From Rostrohypoxylon terebratum (Eukaryota > Ascomycota > Sordariomycetes > Xylariales > Hypoxylaceae), in the NCBI GenBank assembly GCA_022497145.1, contig MU385894.1, forward strand, positions 203,295 to 267,294: a stretch of 64,000 nt of DNA, given 5' to 3'. A program made the position numbers and the translations under genes. The notes under the pieces are model-generated. The model was not told the origin of the DNA, did not search any database, and was given only the letters and a program-made list of their open reading frames with translations. Position 1 is the stretch's first letter. Every line of letters starts with the position of its first letter. Below, one piece after another: positions 23,676 through 35,068 of this stretch.

Positions 23676-26117
23676 ATGAACTCTGACCCTGGCGAGCACG
23701 CCCCTCTGGACGATCTAAAGGACCCATATTCCCAACGGCAATCGCATTCCATTTCCAATTCCATTTCCAATTCCAATTTCAATCAATATCACTATACCTA
23801 CAGTCAACAACAATCTGATTCCCGCTCACCTTCCTCCCCATCTCCTCCATCCTCTCAACCTCCTGGATACCGAAACAACAATTTAATTCCCCTGTCCTCA
23901 GAAAAATATCACGACTACGACTACGACTACATCTACGACTACGACCACGACCACGACCACGACCATCACTCAACACGCCCTTCGCCCACCAGAGCAAGGG
24001 CCCCGGGTCACCCCAGCGCTCATCCCGAATCGGCCTTTCATAGACTACGCCAGAGTAGAAGATATAGTGGAGGCGCCGAGAGAGTTATTGCGGGGGTTGA
24101 GATCGGATCTGGAGCCGCCGTCAGCGCTTCGGTAGGAAGAGGAGTCTATGACGGGGCTGAATCGTCTTCCCCTGGACCAATTCCACCACCCCATCGGGGG
24201 AATAGTGTATCTATCTGGGGACGCCAAATACCCCAGGCTAACGTCACTCCCGGCGCAGACAATTTTAGTGACGCTGCCGTCGGTGGCATGTCAGGACTCG
24301 CCATGAGTGTCGCTGAAAGAAATGCACGGGAAAGCGGATTGGAAGCCATGAGGCAGCCTCCGCAATACCAACAGTCTCAGTATCGACAATCTAATTATCC
24401 GCCCGGAACCTATCAAGATGTCCCTTCACAGCCTCATCTTTATGATGATCCCAGGGGTGGCTACGGAAATGATCGGACTTACGACATGTCGCCAGGCTAC
24501 GGTCCCAACCCTTATACCCCCGTTCACGGGTATAGCTCCTCGCCAAGCCTGGCCCCCGCCGGAGCTGCAGCCGTTACCCTGGATCCCTCAGGTCGCGGAA
24601 CGCCTACGCGAAGCGTACATAGTCATTCGAGCGATCCTTTCAGGGATCCCCAAATGGCCTACGGCCAGAGAATGGATCCCCACCTCGGTCAGTTTAATCC
24701 CAACGATATAGATGACGACGGCGACGATGGTCTAGAGTATCGGCGCTCTGCTCGGAATAGTATTTTGAGCTTGGGCGGGTCTAATCATCGGGGTAATGGC
24801 GCCACAGCTGGCGCAGCCAGTGCTGCGGCTGGTGGTGGTGTGATGAGTGGATTAATGGGAAGGGGCCGAAATAGCGGCGCCAATTACGACCCGGTCCAGA
24901 ATTCCAATGCGGTGGGGAATCTCGCGGGGGAAAGCGGATACGAGATGGGCGCGAAGGCAGAGAAACAGTCGGAATGGTTATCGAGCCAGAACAGCAACAA
25001 GAAGAAGTGGAAATGGTTCGTTCTGGTTCTCGTGGGTCTCATCATAGCAGGCGGAATAGCGGGTGGTGTCGTCGGCGGGTTGTTGTCCAAAAACAAAAAT
25101 GGGGATGGCGCCGAAGGAGTTGAATCGGCAGAGTCAGATTCTGCAAATAACGGTGATCTGGATATCAACTCAGATGAGATTCAAGCATTGATGAATAACC
25201 CTAACCTACACAAGGTCTTCCCCGGTGTCGACTATACGCCTATCAACGTCCAGTACCCGGATTGCCTTAAGAACCCGCCCTCCCAGAACAACGTTACCCG
25301 GGACGTAGCTGTGCTCTCGCAGCTGACCAACACAATTCGCCTCTACGGCACTGACTGTAACCAGACGGAGATGACCATCCATGCGCTGAAACAGCTGAAG
25401 CTCGACAAGGAGATCAAGATTTGGCTTGGCGTGTGGCAAGACAACAACGATACTACTAACGCGCGTCAGATTAGCAGGATGTGGAATATTCTGGACGAGT
25501 ATGGTGCCGACCCATTCAAGGGACTCATCATAGGCAACGAGATCTTGTTCCGAAAACAAATGACTGCCACGCAGCTTGGCGACCTTCTGGATTCTGTGAG
25601 ATCGAACTTAACTAAACACAACTGGGATCTCCCGGTTGCCACGAGCGATCTCGGTGACAATTGGGACTCTCGGCTAGCGCAGATTAGTGACTACATCATG
25701 GGCAACATCCATCCTTTCTTCGCCGGCGTCAACGCCAAGGATGCCGCTTCGTGGACTTGGTCGTTCTGGGAGAACAAGGCTCAGTCGTTCTTCAAGACTG
25801 ATAACGAGAAAAACGTCATCTCTGAGATTGGTTGGCCGACTAAAGGCGGTACTGACTGCGGTGATAGTAGTGTCACGAGCTGTCCCGACGGCTCAGTAGC
25901 TGGCATCGACGAGCTAAACACGTTGATGGAAGGCTGGGTTTGCCAAGCACTAGCGAACGGAACCAACTATTTCTGGTTTGAGATGTTTGACGAGCCGTGG
26001 AAAATCAGTTTCGATACCCCGGGCAAAGAGTGGGAAGACCAGTGGGGCCTGATGGATGTCAATAGGAATCTGAAGGACGGCGTCAAGATTCCCGACTGCG
26101 GTGGGAAAACTGTCTAA
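23676..26117 (+). CDS. btgC: GH17 membrane-anchored glucan 1,3-beta-glucosidase (BtgC type)
   Basis: Single exon, 813 residues. Layout as in fungal BtgC/Eng2-type enzymes: a long Ser/Pro/Gln-rich cytoplasmic N terminus with a Tyr/Asp/His-Asp repeat (about residues 78-97), one membrane segment near residues 450-470 (WFVLVLVGLIIAGGIAGG), an acidic linker, then a GH17 catalytic domain from about 510. The acid/base Glu is Glu622 in GNEILFR and the nucleophile Glu717 in SEIGWP; TIRLYGTDC is a family strand motif. The type II topology puts the catalytic domain outside. Role: remodelling of beta-1,3-glucan in the wall. The first ATG lies at the beginning of the frame. The N-terminal repeats (TCCATTTCCAAT units at 23746-23790 and GAC-TAC/CAC units at 23911-23968) could vary in length between strains. 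Confidence 0.93.
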   Translation: MNSDPGEHAPLDDLKDPYSQRQSHSISNSISNSNFNQYHYTYSQQQSDSRSPSSPSPPSSQPPGYRNNNLIPLSSEKYHDYDYDYIYDYDHDHDHDHHSTRPSPTRARAPGHPSAHPESAFHRLRQSRRYSGGAERVIAGVEIGSGAAVSASVGRGVYDGAESSSPGPIPPPHRGNSVSIWGRQIPQANVTPGADNFSDAAVGGMSGLAMSVAERNARESGLEAMRQPPQYQQSQYRQSNYPPGTYQDVPSQPHLYDDPRGGYGNDRTYDMSPGYGPNPYTPVHGYSSSPSLAPAGAAAVTLDPSGRGTPTRSVHSHSSDPFRDPQMAYGQRMDPHLGQFNPNDIDDDGDDGLEYRRSARNSILSLGGSNHRGNGATAGAASAAAGGGVMSGLMGRGRNSGANYDPVQNSNAVGNLAGESGYEMGAKAEKQSEWLSSQNSNKKKWKWFVLVLVGLIIAGGIAGGVVGGLLSKNKNGDGAEGVESAESDSANNGDLDINSDEIQALMNNPNLHKVFPGVDYTPINVQYPDCLKNPPSQNNVTRDVAVLSQLTNTIRLYGTDCNQTEMTIHALKQLKLDKEIKIWLGVWQDNNDTTNARQISRMWNILDEYGADPFKGLIIGNEILFRKQMTATQLGDLLDSVRSNLTKHNWDLPVATSDLGDNWDSRLAQISDYIMGNIHPFFAGVNAKDAASWTWSFWENKAQSFFKTDNEKNVISEIGWPTKGGTDCGDSSVTSCPDGSVAGIDELNTLMEGWVCQALANGTNYFWFEMFDEPWKISFDTPGKEWEDQWGLMDVNRNLKDGVKIPDCGGKTV

Positions 26118-27194
26118 ATATCCGAGGCTTTTTTTTCCAGACATGCCTTCGGGCAGGCCTAATGTGCCGTGGTGGCGTGGCAGAAAAGAGGAGAAAGCGT
26201 TCCGAACGGCCATCTGATCAGGGCGGGACATATGTTGATGAAAAGGTTTCTCGCGCTCGAGGTGAGATGAAAAATCTTGTTACGCACGCTGGGCGATGTC
26301 GGTATTTTCTAGGCTCGCTCACCGGACTCGCCGATGGACAGGAAAATAGGATGTGGTACGAACAAGGCCCGGGTGGAGTTCGGTATCTGACTTTGATGGT
26401 TCTTCTTCCGCTTTTATAATTCCTGTTCCTCGGGATTAAGCGAATGCAGTATTGGTAACAATGGGCGGTACGACTATGAGGTAGGGTTGATGACATGGCG
26501 GATATGCACGTTGCATTTCCCCGGGTATGACTTTGTCAATTGAGGCGTCCGAGGCGCCTGGTTTGGTATACGATACGTCGAAATGTATTAGAGCTTCGAC
26601 CGGGCGTTTATTTGACTGACGCTACAAAACCTGGCCTCGTAACCTCGTGCGCTCGGAATACCCAGGTAGACGGTTAATACATATAAACGACATCCAATTT
26701 GCAGGATAGGAGTTCTTGGTCAATTTATAGAGGGAATGCTAAGTCTACTAGTATTACGTACATGACGCGTCATGGCTTGAACCCCACCAGTCCAGACTCC
26801 TTGTGCTTGGATCATTCCGAGGGGCTATCATAGAGCTATTTATCATTTTAAGGAGGTATAGAATTAGACACGCATGTTCAAAGACACACTATGGTATATG
26901 GATTCAACCATGGTAGTAGCAGTAGCCTTGATAATACTTAGGTATATATCTGATCCGCCGTCAATGTGATTGATCGGGTGGGTGGGTTACTAGAGACTTA
27001 CGTGACTGACAGTCCCGAATATATGGATATCAACTACGGGGCTCCTGCAAGGACTTGAGGGTATCTAGCGGGTTTTGTGTCCTTATTAATAATTAGTAGA
27101 TCCAAAGGCTGCCAAGGGGCACACTTGTCTTTAGTAAATTCGGAGGGGTATCACGTGGATATGCGTCAATGTGGCGTATGTACCCTGGTACGTA

Positions 27195-27268
27195 CCTACC
27201 TAGGTCCTAGGTAGTACTATATAGTATAGGTACACCTAGGACCCAGGTACATAGGACCTAGGTAGTCT
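27195..27268. repeat. Long CCTAGG-based inverted repeat
   Basis: CCTAGG occurs four times in about 70 bp, arranged as two facing blocks (CTAGGTCCTAGGTA ... CACCTAGGACCCAGG ... GGACCTAGG) around an ACTATATAGT centre. The DNA strand could fold into a long hairpin. It is the densest example of the dispersed motif found all over this window's intergenic DNA. Confidence 0.8.
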
Positions 27269-27323
27269 TTCTGGGGAGCGGCAAACGGCAAACGGAACTT
27301 TATTCCAGCCATCCAACAACACT

Positions 27324-27365
27324 ATTAAACATTAAACATTAAACATTGAACCTTGAACATTGAAC
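27324..27365 (+). repeat. ATTAAAC heptamer tandem repeat
   Basis: Six tandem heptamers (three ATTAAAC, then ATTGAAC, CTTGAAC, ATTGAAC) in the leader/promoter of the SWIM-RING gene, 140 bp before its ATG. No known function. Confidence 0.85.
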
Positions 27366-27503
27366 GTCGGAACCTTTTGAACCCGCACCACAACTCAAAA
27401 CTTCAGGACCTCAAGGCTTACATACCTAGAACTTGAACCTACATCTTATCAGTATCGTGAGCATCTAGGTCGATATCTACCTATTACCTACTACCTAGTA
27501 AGA

Positions 27504-28720
27504 ATGGGTGCGCAACGTGTACAACATGCATCCTACGCCCCGGCTAGTGCGAATACTCAATCACGGAAACGCAAGGTCCACGATTACTGCGGCAAATCGG
27601 CAGATCACCTCGACTATGACCATGACTCTGAAGAACATGAACCTAAGAAGTCCAAGAAGAAGGCTGTCATCGCAGAAAAGCGTCTAAGAAAGTTAGGCTG
27701 CTCATTCAAGTCCCCGTTAGTTTCATGACAGGTTCTGATTCTCGGTCGGCTCTAGATTTCGTCCATCACCACCTCAGAGCTTTCTTGAAGTCTTTGATAG
27801 GGCAACATCCCAAAGGTACATTTTACATTCCACATTCTCTCTCTCTTTCCCACTTCCTTATACCCACAACTCCTCATACATAGATCTATGAGACACGAAT
27901 ATTCTACTTTGCTACGTGAACTGACTGAATATACCTATTCGAGATTCTACGTGCTTGGGAGAACTCGGCACGGCACAGCTGATTGTCCTGAGGAATCTAT
28001 TGAACTGACAGGCTCTACCGGTAACATATATGTCGTTCACATTGCCCAGCAGCCTACCTGTACCTGCCCTCACTCCTTGAAGGGGAACCAGTGCAAACAC
28101 GTAATATACGTGAGTCTCGTCCTAGTTTCCTCCCTGATTCCACGACCTCTGAAACCAATATACCTTAACTAGGTTTTATCCAGAGTTCTCCGTGCACCCT
28201 TCAATTTCGTCTATCAGCTCGCCTTACTCACTACCGAGCTTCGAGAGATATTCGGAAATGCCCCTCCCATAGAGACCGGCGACCGATCTGATAGGGAAAA
28301 CCACGACAAGAACCGCAAATCCCTCGAAGACGATTGTCCAATCTGCTTTAGTCCTTTTGAAGACGCTGAGGCGATCGTATACTGCCGAGCCACCTGCGGC
28401 AATAATATTCACAAGGAATGTTTCGAGACCTGGGCCAACACTAAACGAAAGAGTCCCAACGAAAAGGTTACCTGCCCCATGTGCCGCACTCCTTGGCAAA
28501 GTGACGACGACATGGTCAACAAAATCAAAAACACCGGTATTGTTGGTGACGATGGTTACGTGAACGTCGCCGATCAGCTCGGCATTAGTGGCGAGAGAGG
28601 TGAGACTATGTACCGATACAACCAATATACTTGGATGTCCTGGCTAACGGCCGCATAACAGATTATAGTTCATATTATCGCGGGCCTCGTCGGGGTGGGC
28701 GCTATGGAAGTTGGTGGTGA
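27504..28720 (+). CDS. SWIM plus RING zinc-finger protein (E3 ubiquitin ligase-like)
   Basis: Five exons (27504-27691, 27756-27815, 27944-28109, 28173-28599, 28662-28720), 299 residues. A basic, Lys-rich N terminus (EPKKSKKKAV, likely nuclear signal) leads into FRPSPPQSFLEV and RFYVLGRTRHG, then a SWIM zinc finger with CxC (TCTCPH) and CxH (QCKH), and about 65 residues later a RING-type finger: CPICFSPF ... CGNNIHKECFETW ... CPMCRTPW. The Gly/Arg/Tyr tail RGPRRGGRYGSWW ends the protein. SWIM plus RING pairs occur in ZSWIM2 and MEX-type E3 ligases, so it probably transfers ubiquitin; substrates are unknown. The third intron acceptor is TAG at 28170-28172, which restores the conserved VLSRVLRAP after the SWIM motif. 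Confidence 0.85.
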
Positions 28721-29091
28721 TGAGGAGGTAGTTGTGTGCTAGCATTGAGCTCTTGACACATCATTTGCTTGCTACTTGTGACGTCCGTAACAAATCCGCC
28801 GTCGAGCTTGCGATACAAAAAGTCAATAGTGCAGATATTGCGGTTCGTTAAGTGAAGGTAACATATTACTTGCACACTTGTCACTACCTAGTTTTAGGTC
28901 TGCTGGAAATGTCTATACAGCTTATCAATATGTAAAGCCTAGCAGGAGGGTTACAGTCATGACTAAATGAAGTTGACATCCGTGGTCTTGCTGATATTGA
29001 ATTATTTTCTACCTAAGTCCCAGGACCCAGATCTACCATCTAGCATCACGATTTAAACAAGGAACTGAAGAGGTGTTTTTTCTGTGGTTAT
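28721..29091. other. Convergent 3' flank, nothing recognised
   Basis: Between the stop of the SWIM-RING gene (+) and that of the NTF2-like gene (-). Ordinary unique sequence; one CCTAAGTCCCAGGACC motif near 29011-29027. Confidence 0.5.
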
Positions 29092-29953
29092 TTAAGAGCC
29101 CCCCTCCCGTGACTTCTGTAACTTGGTGTCTTCCTCTTCGTTCTTTGGAACTGTTACGAAGACGGGAACAGTCCGCGCATTGAGTTGTCGGAAGGCCTGA
29201 TAGAAGCACATGAGTTAGCGACCTGGTACGTCGTCCACTTAGCAGGACGAAGCTCGGGACTCACTTCGCTGATCACACCCTCGGGCAATTTATCGTTCCA
29301 CCTGTCTTCAACCCTTCCGATTTTCCCATCCTGCCCGACCTCTATACGGACGACGGAGTTGATGGTCTGCGTTGTCCCGACGCCCTTGAGAGAATATTTG
29401 TTCGACAACTCCATCTCAATAGGGTTTCCGGCAGACGTCACACTATGGCTCTGTATCTGAATTGGGTTGAACAAGGCGGGTAGGCCGTACCATTGCGCTG
29501 CAAACCTCTTATATCCTGATGCTACTGTAAGCGGGTCGGCGAAGGTTGCATCTTGAGACCACAGCGATAAATGCTTGAGGGTCGGGTTGCCTGCGAACAA
29601 CTATTTTCGGTCAACAGTTATTACGAAGAACTTGTTATTGTTTTCCGAACACTACCTAGAGGTATTTTCTAAGCGGGCTATGCCGCGTGCATTTCAAGAG
29701 CTACCTAGGGAAAACCTACATCTAACACACTCCCTACTAAAACTCTCTGGTCCGATGATAGATTGACCCCCGGCGCCGTGTTGACCCGGGTGTTCTTGAT
29801 GCCGATCGATTCGAAAGACGTTGTACTTGGCATCGTTCTAGATGTTGTTTGAACCGCAATTCGGTTTTTTGTAGTCGGAAACTCAGTCGCGCCTTCCACT
29901 AGACTATGTGAGCGGCCACTATACAAAGCCCTGGTGAGTCTGGAACGAATCAT
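29092..29953 (-). CDS. Small NTF2/SnoaL-like protein, probable mitochondrial
   Basis: Three exons (29953-29720, 29600-29265, 29196-29092) give 224 residues. The first 15 residues (MIRSRLTRALYSGRS) are rich in Arg and Ser and lack acids, as in mitochondrial import signals. The central part has the NTF2-fold pattern of fungal SnoaL-like proteins: SLWSQDATFADPLTVASG, then a WYGLPALF element, a NPIEMELSNKYSLKG strand and INSVVRIEV, DGKIGRVEDRWNDK. The C-terminal tail is charged. The fold suggests small-molecule binding or an assembly role; the actual function is unknown. All intron borders are GT-AG. Confidence 0.75.
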
Positions 29954-30836
29954 TCGTGTCTTTGGTATATGCAGTAAGGTAATCGATGTGGTACCGAAGT
30001 GCCAAAGATTCTACAATTGCTTCCAAATATATATATAAGGAGGCAACAAACATCCTAGAGACACTACCAAAATAACCTCCGTCATTGACTCTAGTCGACG
30101 GAACATTGAATCTAAAGCGAACTGGCATTACCTAGGATCTTTATCATCTCCCTTGACGTCATGATATTTCCGGCATCGAAATCGAAATCGAAATCGAGAC
30201 ATCCAACAAGGGTGTTGTCTTAGTTTAGGACCTAGGTCCTAGGTAATACTACCTAGTAGTAGTAGGTACCTAGGTCCTAGGTCGGGTTAGGACCTACATA
30301 CATAGTACTGGAGGTAATAAATGGATCGCTCCAGCGTGCTAGCAACTACGCTAATCGCACTCTTTTTGGACCCAAATCGAAAATCCCTAAGGTTCCAACG
30401 GAAGTCCACTCATAGGTAGGTAATTTGAGCCCTGGAGGCTGGAGGTTACCCAGGATCCGGGTATGTAGTAGGTACAATACCTGTAGTTGGTCCTAGGGGT
30501 GCTACGCTTTGTGGAACGGCCCGCACCCTCCTGTTATATTGCTAGATTTTTTAACCTTGTAATAATACTTACAACATACGAGGTAGAGGGGCATATCATG
30601 CATATCAAAGGTGCAGACGTTTTACCTTGTTCAAGTAACTAAAGCACTTTTCTTCTGGCAAGGCATATATTCATATGTCTGACTATCTACTCATTGGTAG
30701 GTACTGTTTATTGCGATGATCGAAAGCTGATATGCAGCAGTATTCTGGCTAGGAAACAATCGCATGCATGCCCCTAGGCCGTCCGAATATGTCTGCGATG
30801 TTAGGATGACTCTTCTCGCCATCGTCGGCTCAAAAC
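29954..30836. other. Gene-free region with CCTAGG blocks
   Basis: Promoter side of the NTF2-like gene, an ATCGAA tandem repeat (30175-30198, four units) and a CCTAGG/TAGTAGG inverted-repeat cluster (30226-30296). No gene recognised up to the 3' end of the helicase gene. Confidence 0.5.
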
Positions 30837-33800
30837 TTAGAACAAGATTAAGTCATCCTGATCCTCGTTATCACGGCATTCCAATCCATCTCCATCTCCA
30901 TCTCCATCCCCATCCATGACAGAGCCCGTGTCAGCAAGACTTGCTAATTCCCATTCTGGCTGTTCAGCCCTACGTCCTGTAGGTGAAAACCCAGATCTAG
31001 AGAACTGATCGGGTGAACCAGATCGTTGTGGAGAAGGGTACAATCCAAACCCAGCTTGCGACGAATCCGTGTGATTAGTACCGCTTGGCTGCAAGTCACC
31101 CAAGTGCCCACGTGCTTGCTGGCCACGCTGAACTGTGTTGTCGGTGATGATTACATCTCCCGTCTTGTTGGTCGTCTCTGCAAAGACATCTGCATCCGTA
31201 GGGTTGTTGTCTAATGTAAGTGTGCGTGTCGTTAGGCTGAGTGTCTGGACGTCATCGTCGAAGCTGAGTAGGTCATTGCCCTGGGCTGAAGTTGTAGGCT
31301 CAGCAGTGACACGTTCTCCAACATTACGCAAACCATGGTCATTCAGAGTAACTGGCCGATAGGTCTCCTGTATTGACATCCCAGCACCATTAGAAAGGGA
31401 GCGGGAGATCTCTGATTGGCCTTCCCGTCTTTGGGCACTCAGCTTCTGTTCGTCATCTAAGCGTGCATCGAACGTTGTCCAGTTTGCATTATGCCCGTAA
31501 CTGGGACGTGCCGAGCTGGCTCCGCCGAGGCGTTGACCGTTAAAACGAGAATCTCCACTATACCCAAGTCCGGGTCGGGAATCTCGAGGAGGTTGTCGAC
31601 CGGGTCCCTTTCGGCTATTCTTGGCGTCTGCTACTACGCCTATGTGGCGCTGATCTTGGGTTATGAAAGGCGCTTTTTGAGACTTGTCATATTCTACATC
31701 TTGTATTTCGCCTTGGATCGTCGAATTGTCGTTTAGGAATTCATCATGGGAGTACGCGCCTGTGAAATCGGCACAGCTACACAAGCAACTCTCGCCACAG
31801 ACCCGTTGGCATCGGTGGCCACAAGTGAGGGTTCGCTCGCATGGTTGGCGACAAACAAGCTTATCGTGACTCGCCCTAATTGGAAATTGTTAGCGAACCG
31901 TTCATCCATGATGTTTCGGAGGATGCGGTCTGTGCGGGGTGGCAGAAGAAAAGAAATAGGTAAACTTACCAATGGCATTGCCGGCCACATTCGTGACCAC
32001 AGCTGAGCGTATCAAAACATTTCTGATCGCAGCCGCCATGACAGTTAACCCAATCTTCAGGGTGAGAGATCCAGGTTGTCTTTTCATGATTCTGGCATGT
32101 GATAGGTAAACGGCTGTCACCTCCAAACCGACCCTGTCTCTCGAATACCTGCTGTACCTTCCCCCACATGTCCCACGATGCGTTGCTCGCAAACGCTAGG
32201 TTGATCATGTTCCCGAAAATGTAAAAGCCTCGGCGAGCGCGGCTAATGGAGACGACTCCACGATTCTCGTCCTGCAGAAAGCCGGCTTGATGCGGTCCGT
32301 GAGGACCGTTGCTTCGGACCAAAGACAGAAGGACAATGTCATTTTCCTCACCTTGGTAGGAGTCTACCGTGAACACGTTGGTGAATGGAGCCCAGTGCTT
32401 TATCTTATTCTTGAATTGGGAGATGATCTTCTTCTTCTGGCCACGGTAGAAAGTCAAAACTGTGATCTGGCTTGCTGGGACACCGTTCATCAGCAAATAG
32501 TCTATGAAATGGATTATCATCTCCGCTTCAATGATGTTAAATCTGCTCATGTTCTCGTCTGAAGCCTCGGTCCACGTATGGTGAAAGAAGAACGAGGGAT
32601 ACGACATGCCAGGGACAGGAGGCCGAACCTCGCCTTTGGTCACAACGGGATGATCCTGCAGGGACGGGTAGAAAGGATTCAAGATTTCTCGCAGGGAAGA
32701 GATCATCCTTCGCTGCATATTGAGCACAGTGAAGGGCATCTGAAGATGGACGAGACGCTCGAACATGGAAACGCGCATAAAGTAAGGCTCATCGCTTAAG
32801 GTGGGGGTATCACAGTGTGGGGCTAGCTGCTGATGATCGCCAACGAGGATGAGTTGTTGCAGTGAACCATATAGTGCCGAAAGAATGTTTGCCTCGCGGG
32901 TCTCGGCTGCTTCTTCGATCAGCATGGTTCGCGGCCGCAGCGCAGCGAGTAAGCCTCTATATTTACACAAGCCAGTCGTGGTACATCCGATGATCTCGAT
33001 TTGTTGCGACTTGATGCACTTAGTGTCCTTGTACCACCGATTGATCTTGAGATTCTTTGATATCCGGGCATTATCGGCGAGAATGTGACGAAAGTGCTGA
33101 TGCTGCATCGCTAGCAATCTCTGCTGCCAGTGCTGATATACGGCACCGCGATACTTTTCATCGATATCCCAGAGGTCCGGTTTCTGAAGCTCTCGGCGAA
33201 TGGCGAGATCATCCTCGGTTAGATTTTGGGGGTTTGCACCTGTCCATAAATGCCTGATCGGCAAGAACTTGCCGTCAATTCGACCACAGTTCTCATCCTC
33301 ATCGACGATGCAGTCATCAAGCTCAATACCGTAGTCCTCTACATCCATATCCAGGCTGTCATTCTCTTCGACGCCTTCGAAATCAGGCTCCTTTTCATCC
33401 GGAAGTTTCACCTTCATAAGCTGGCTTCCCAGCCACTCCGCAAGTGGCCCAACAGGCTGATCTAGCGATGATGGAGCTCTAGTCCAAGCCTGATCAGCCT
33501 GGAGAGACTGGAGTTGGCTTGCCGTAATGATACCGGTGGATCGAAGGGTCTCGGGATTTATGAGTTCGTTAGGGAAAACGTCGTCAATAGCTCTCTCAGC
33601 CATCGTGATGTTCTTCTTGCGCGCAGTTTCAAAAGTCCTAAAGTCACGATCTGCCCGGTGAGTACGCGAAGGGGCCGCGCGGCGACGAAGGCTGTACATG
33701 CTATACCGTTTAATTGTTTCATTTTGCGTACGGCCACCGAGCCGAGCCACCTCAAAGCCAGCTTTAATCAGCTGAATCAGGATCTGGTCAACTGCATGGT

Positions 33801-35068
33801 TTGTCTGAGCTGCAACGATGATAACATTGCTGCCCCTGTCTTGGCTCTCTAGAAGGATCTGCAGAGCTTGCACAGATGTGAAGGTCTTGCCCGTTCCCGG
33901 GGGGCCTTGTACAATAGCCAACTCCTTGGTAAGAATGCGATGTACGGCACTCAGCTGGGAGTTATCCAAATTTGTATACTTAGATAGATGTCTATCGAAG
34001 CCATGCGTCACATCATAGCTTCGTAGGGGCTCGCTAACCTCTGCCATCTTCTTGTTCACCTCGCTTGCCGGCATTGAGGATGAATTCGGAATGTGATGAA
34101 TTAATGACCTTACATCCATCTTTGGGCTCTCCAGAACATATTTGGCGACAAGGTCAGTCTTGTCCGCACCCACCAAGTACTTGTCAAGTGGCGTCTCTGT
34201 GTCTGCGACGTGCTGAAGACCGACCATGCTGTGTCGCACAGCTTCGAAGTAGCCGAATCGAGTCTCAATCATGACGAGCTCTTTGTTAGGGTCCATGACC
34301 GCGTCGTCCAGGTTAGTCCATTGAAAATGAATGGTCGGTGGATTTTGGTCCAGACCATCACGAATACGATGGTCGGATATGACGGCGGGCATACAAATAG
34401 TCTTGAAGCCATCCCTAGCAGTTGAGATGGCTACAAGAGTTCCTACGGTGAGACGGCGTGTCTGGGCCCAACGGATCTTCTTTCCAGATCTTTCTGTAGA
34501 AAATTGGACCTGACACATGGGACCAAGACGTGTCATCAGATAGCCCTTGACAAAAACCTAGAGAGACATATGTGAGTCGACTAAATTTTGATGACGTGTT
34601 CTAGCAGAACATTTCAGGGTTCACTTACTTTAGTGTAGACGCAGGTCTCTCCATCGTCCATCATTGTAGGGTTGTCCTTGAACTTCTTGATGGAATATCG
34701 CAGCATCGTAATTCCTTCCTCTCGTTGGAGTCGATAGTGAGTCTCGAGATAGGTATCCTTGTCCTTCCAAGGCTTTTGCCAAGTGTTAGGCAAAAGATGG
34801 CGAATCTCCTCCATCTGCTGAGGGTTGTCCCAGTCAGGGTTGAGGTCCCGGCCGGTGGGTAGCTCTGGGTAGCTTCGCCATTCTTGTCCAGGCTTTAGGG
34901 GTGGAAGCTCGTAGTTTACGTGTTGCTTGATAGTATCGAATTCGAGCTGGAAGAAGGTGTAAATACAATATCCGGTATGGGTAGAAAGCCACATATATCC
35001 TAAGAGGTTGCAAAACATACCTGAGACTCAGTGATATCTGAGATATCGGGGTTGCCGGGGTCAGCCAT
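30837..35068 (-). CDS. hrr1: Hrr1/ZNFX1-type superfamily 1 RNA helicase with NFX1 zinc fingers
   Basis: Four exons (35068-35021, 34946-34629, 34557-31970, 31875-30837), 1330 residues. An N-terminal domain precedes a UPF1-like SF1 helicase core: Walker A GPPGTGKT near residue 340, the DEAA-like motif II as LIEEAAE, LVGDHQQL (motif III), QRRM, DSYQGEENDIVLLSLVRS (motif V) and SRARRGFYIFGN (motif VI). After it come NFX1-type Cys/His repeats (HGGCDQKCFDTLSCGHEC, then LVCRQPCERTLTCGHRC) and a 320-residue disordered tail with a Gly/Asp repeat. In fission yeast Hrr1 works with Rdp1 and Cid12 in RNAi-directed heterochromatin, and animal ZNFX1 acts in small-RNA pathways. A role in RNA silencing is thus likely here. 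The walker motif II lacks the usual DEAD/DEAA Asp at its first position (E in LIEEAAE), as is usual in this branch. Confidence 0.9.

Larger units (their letters stand above)
26118..27503. other. 1.4-kb gene-free region
   Basis: 3' flank of the GH17 gene, with a TTTTTTTT run and a stem (CCTTCGGGCAGG region) at 26128-26160 that may be part of its 3' end. Towards 27503 are the promoter and leader of the SWIM-RING gene. Repeats at 27195-27268 and 27324-27365 have their own entries. Confidence 0.5.
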
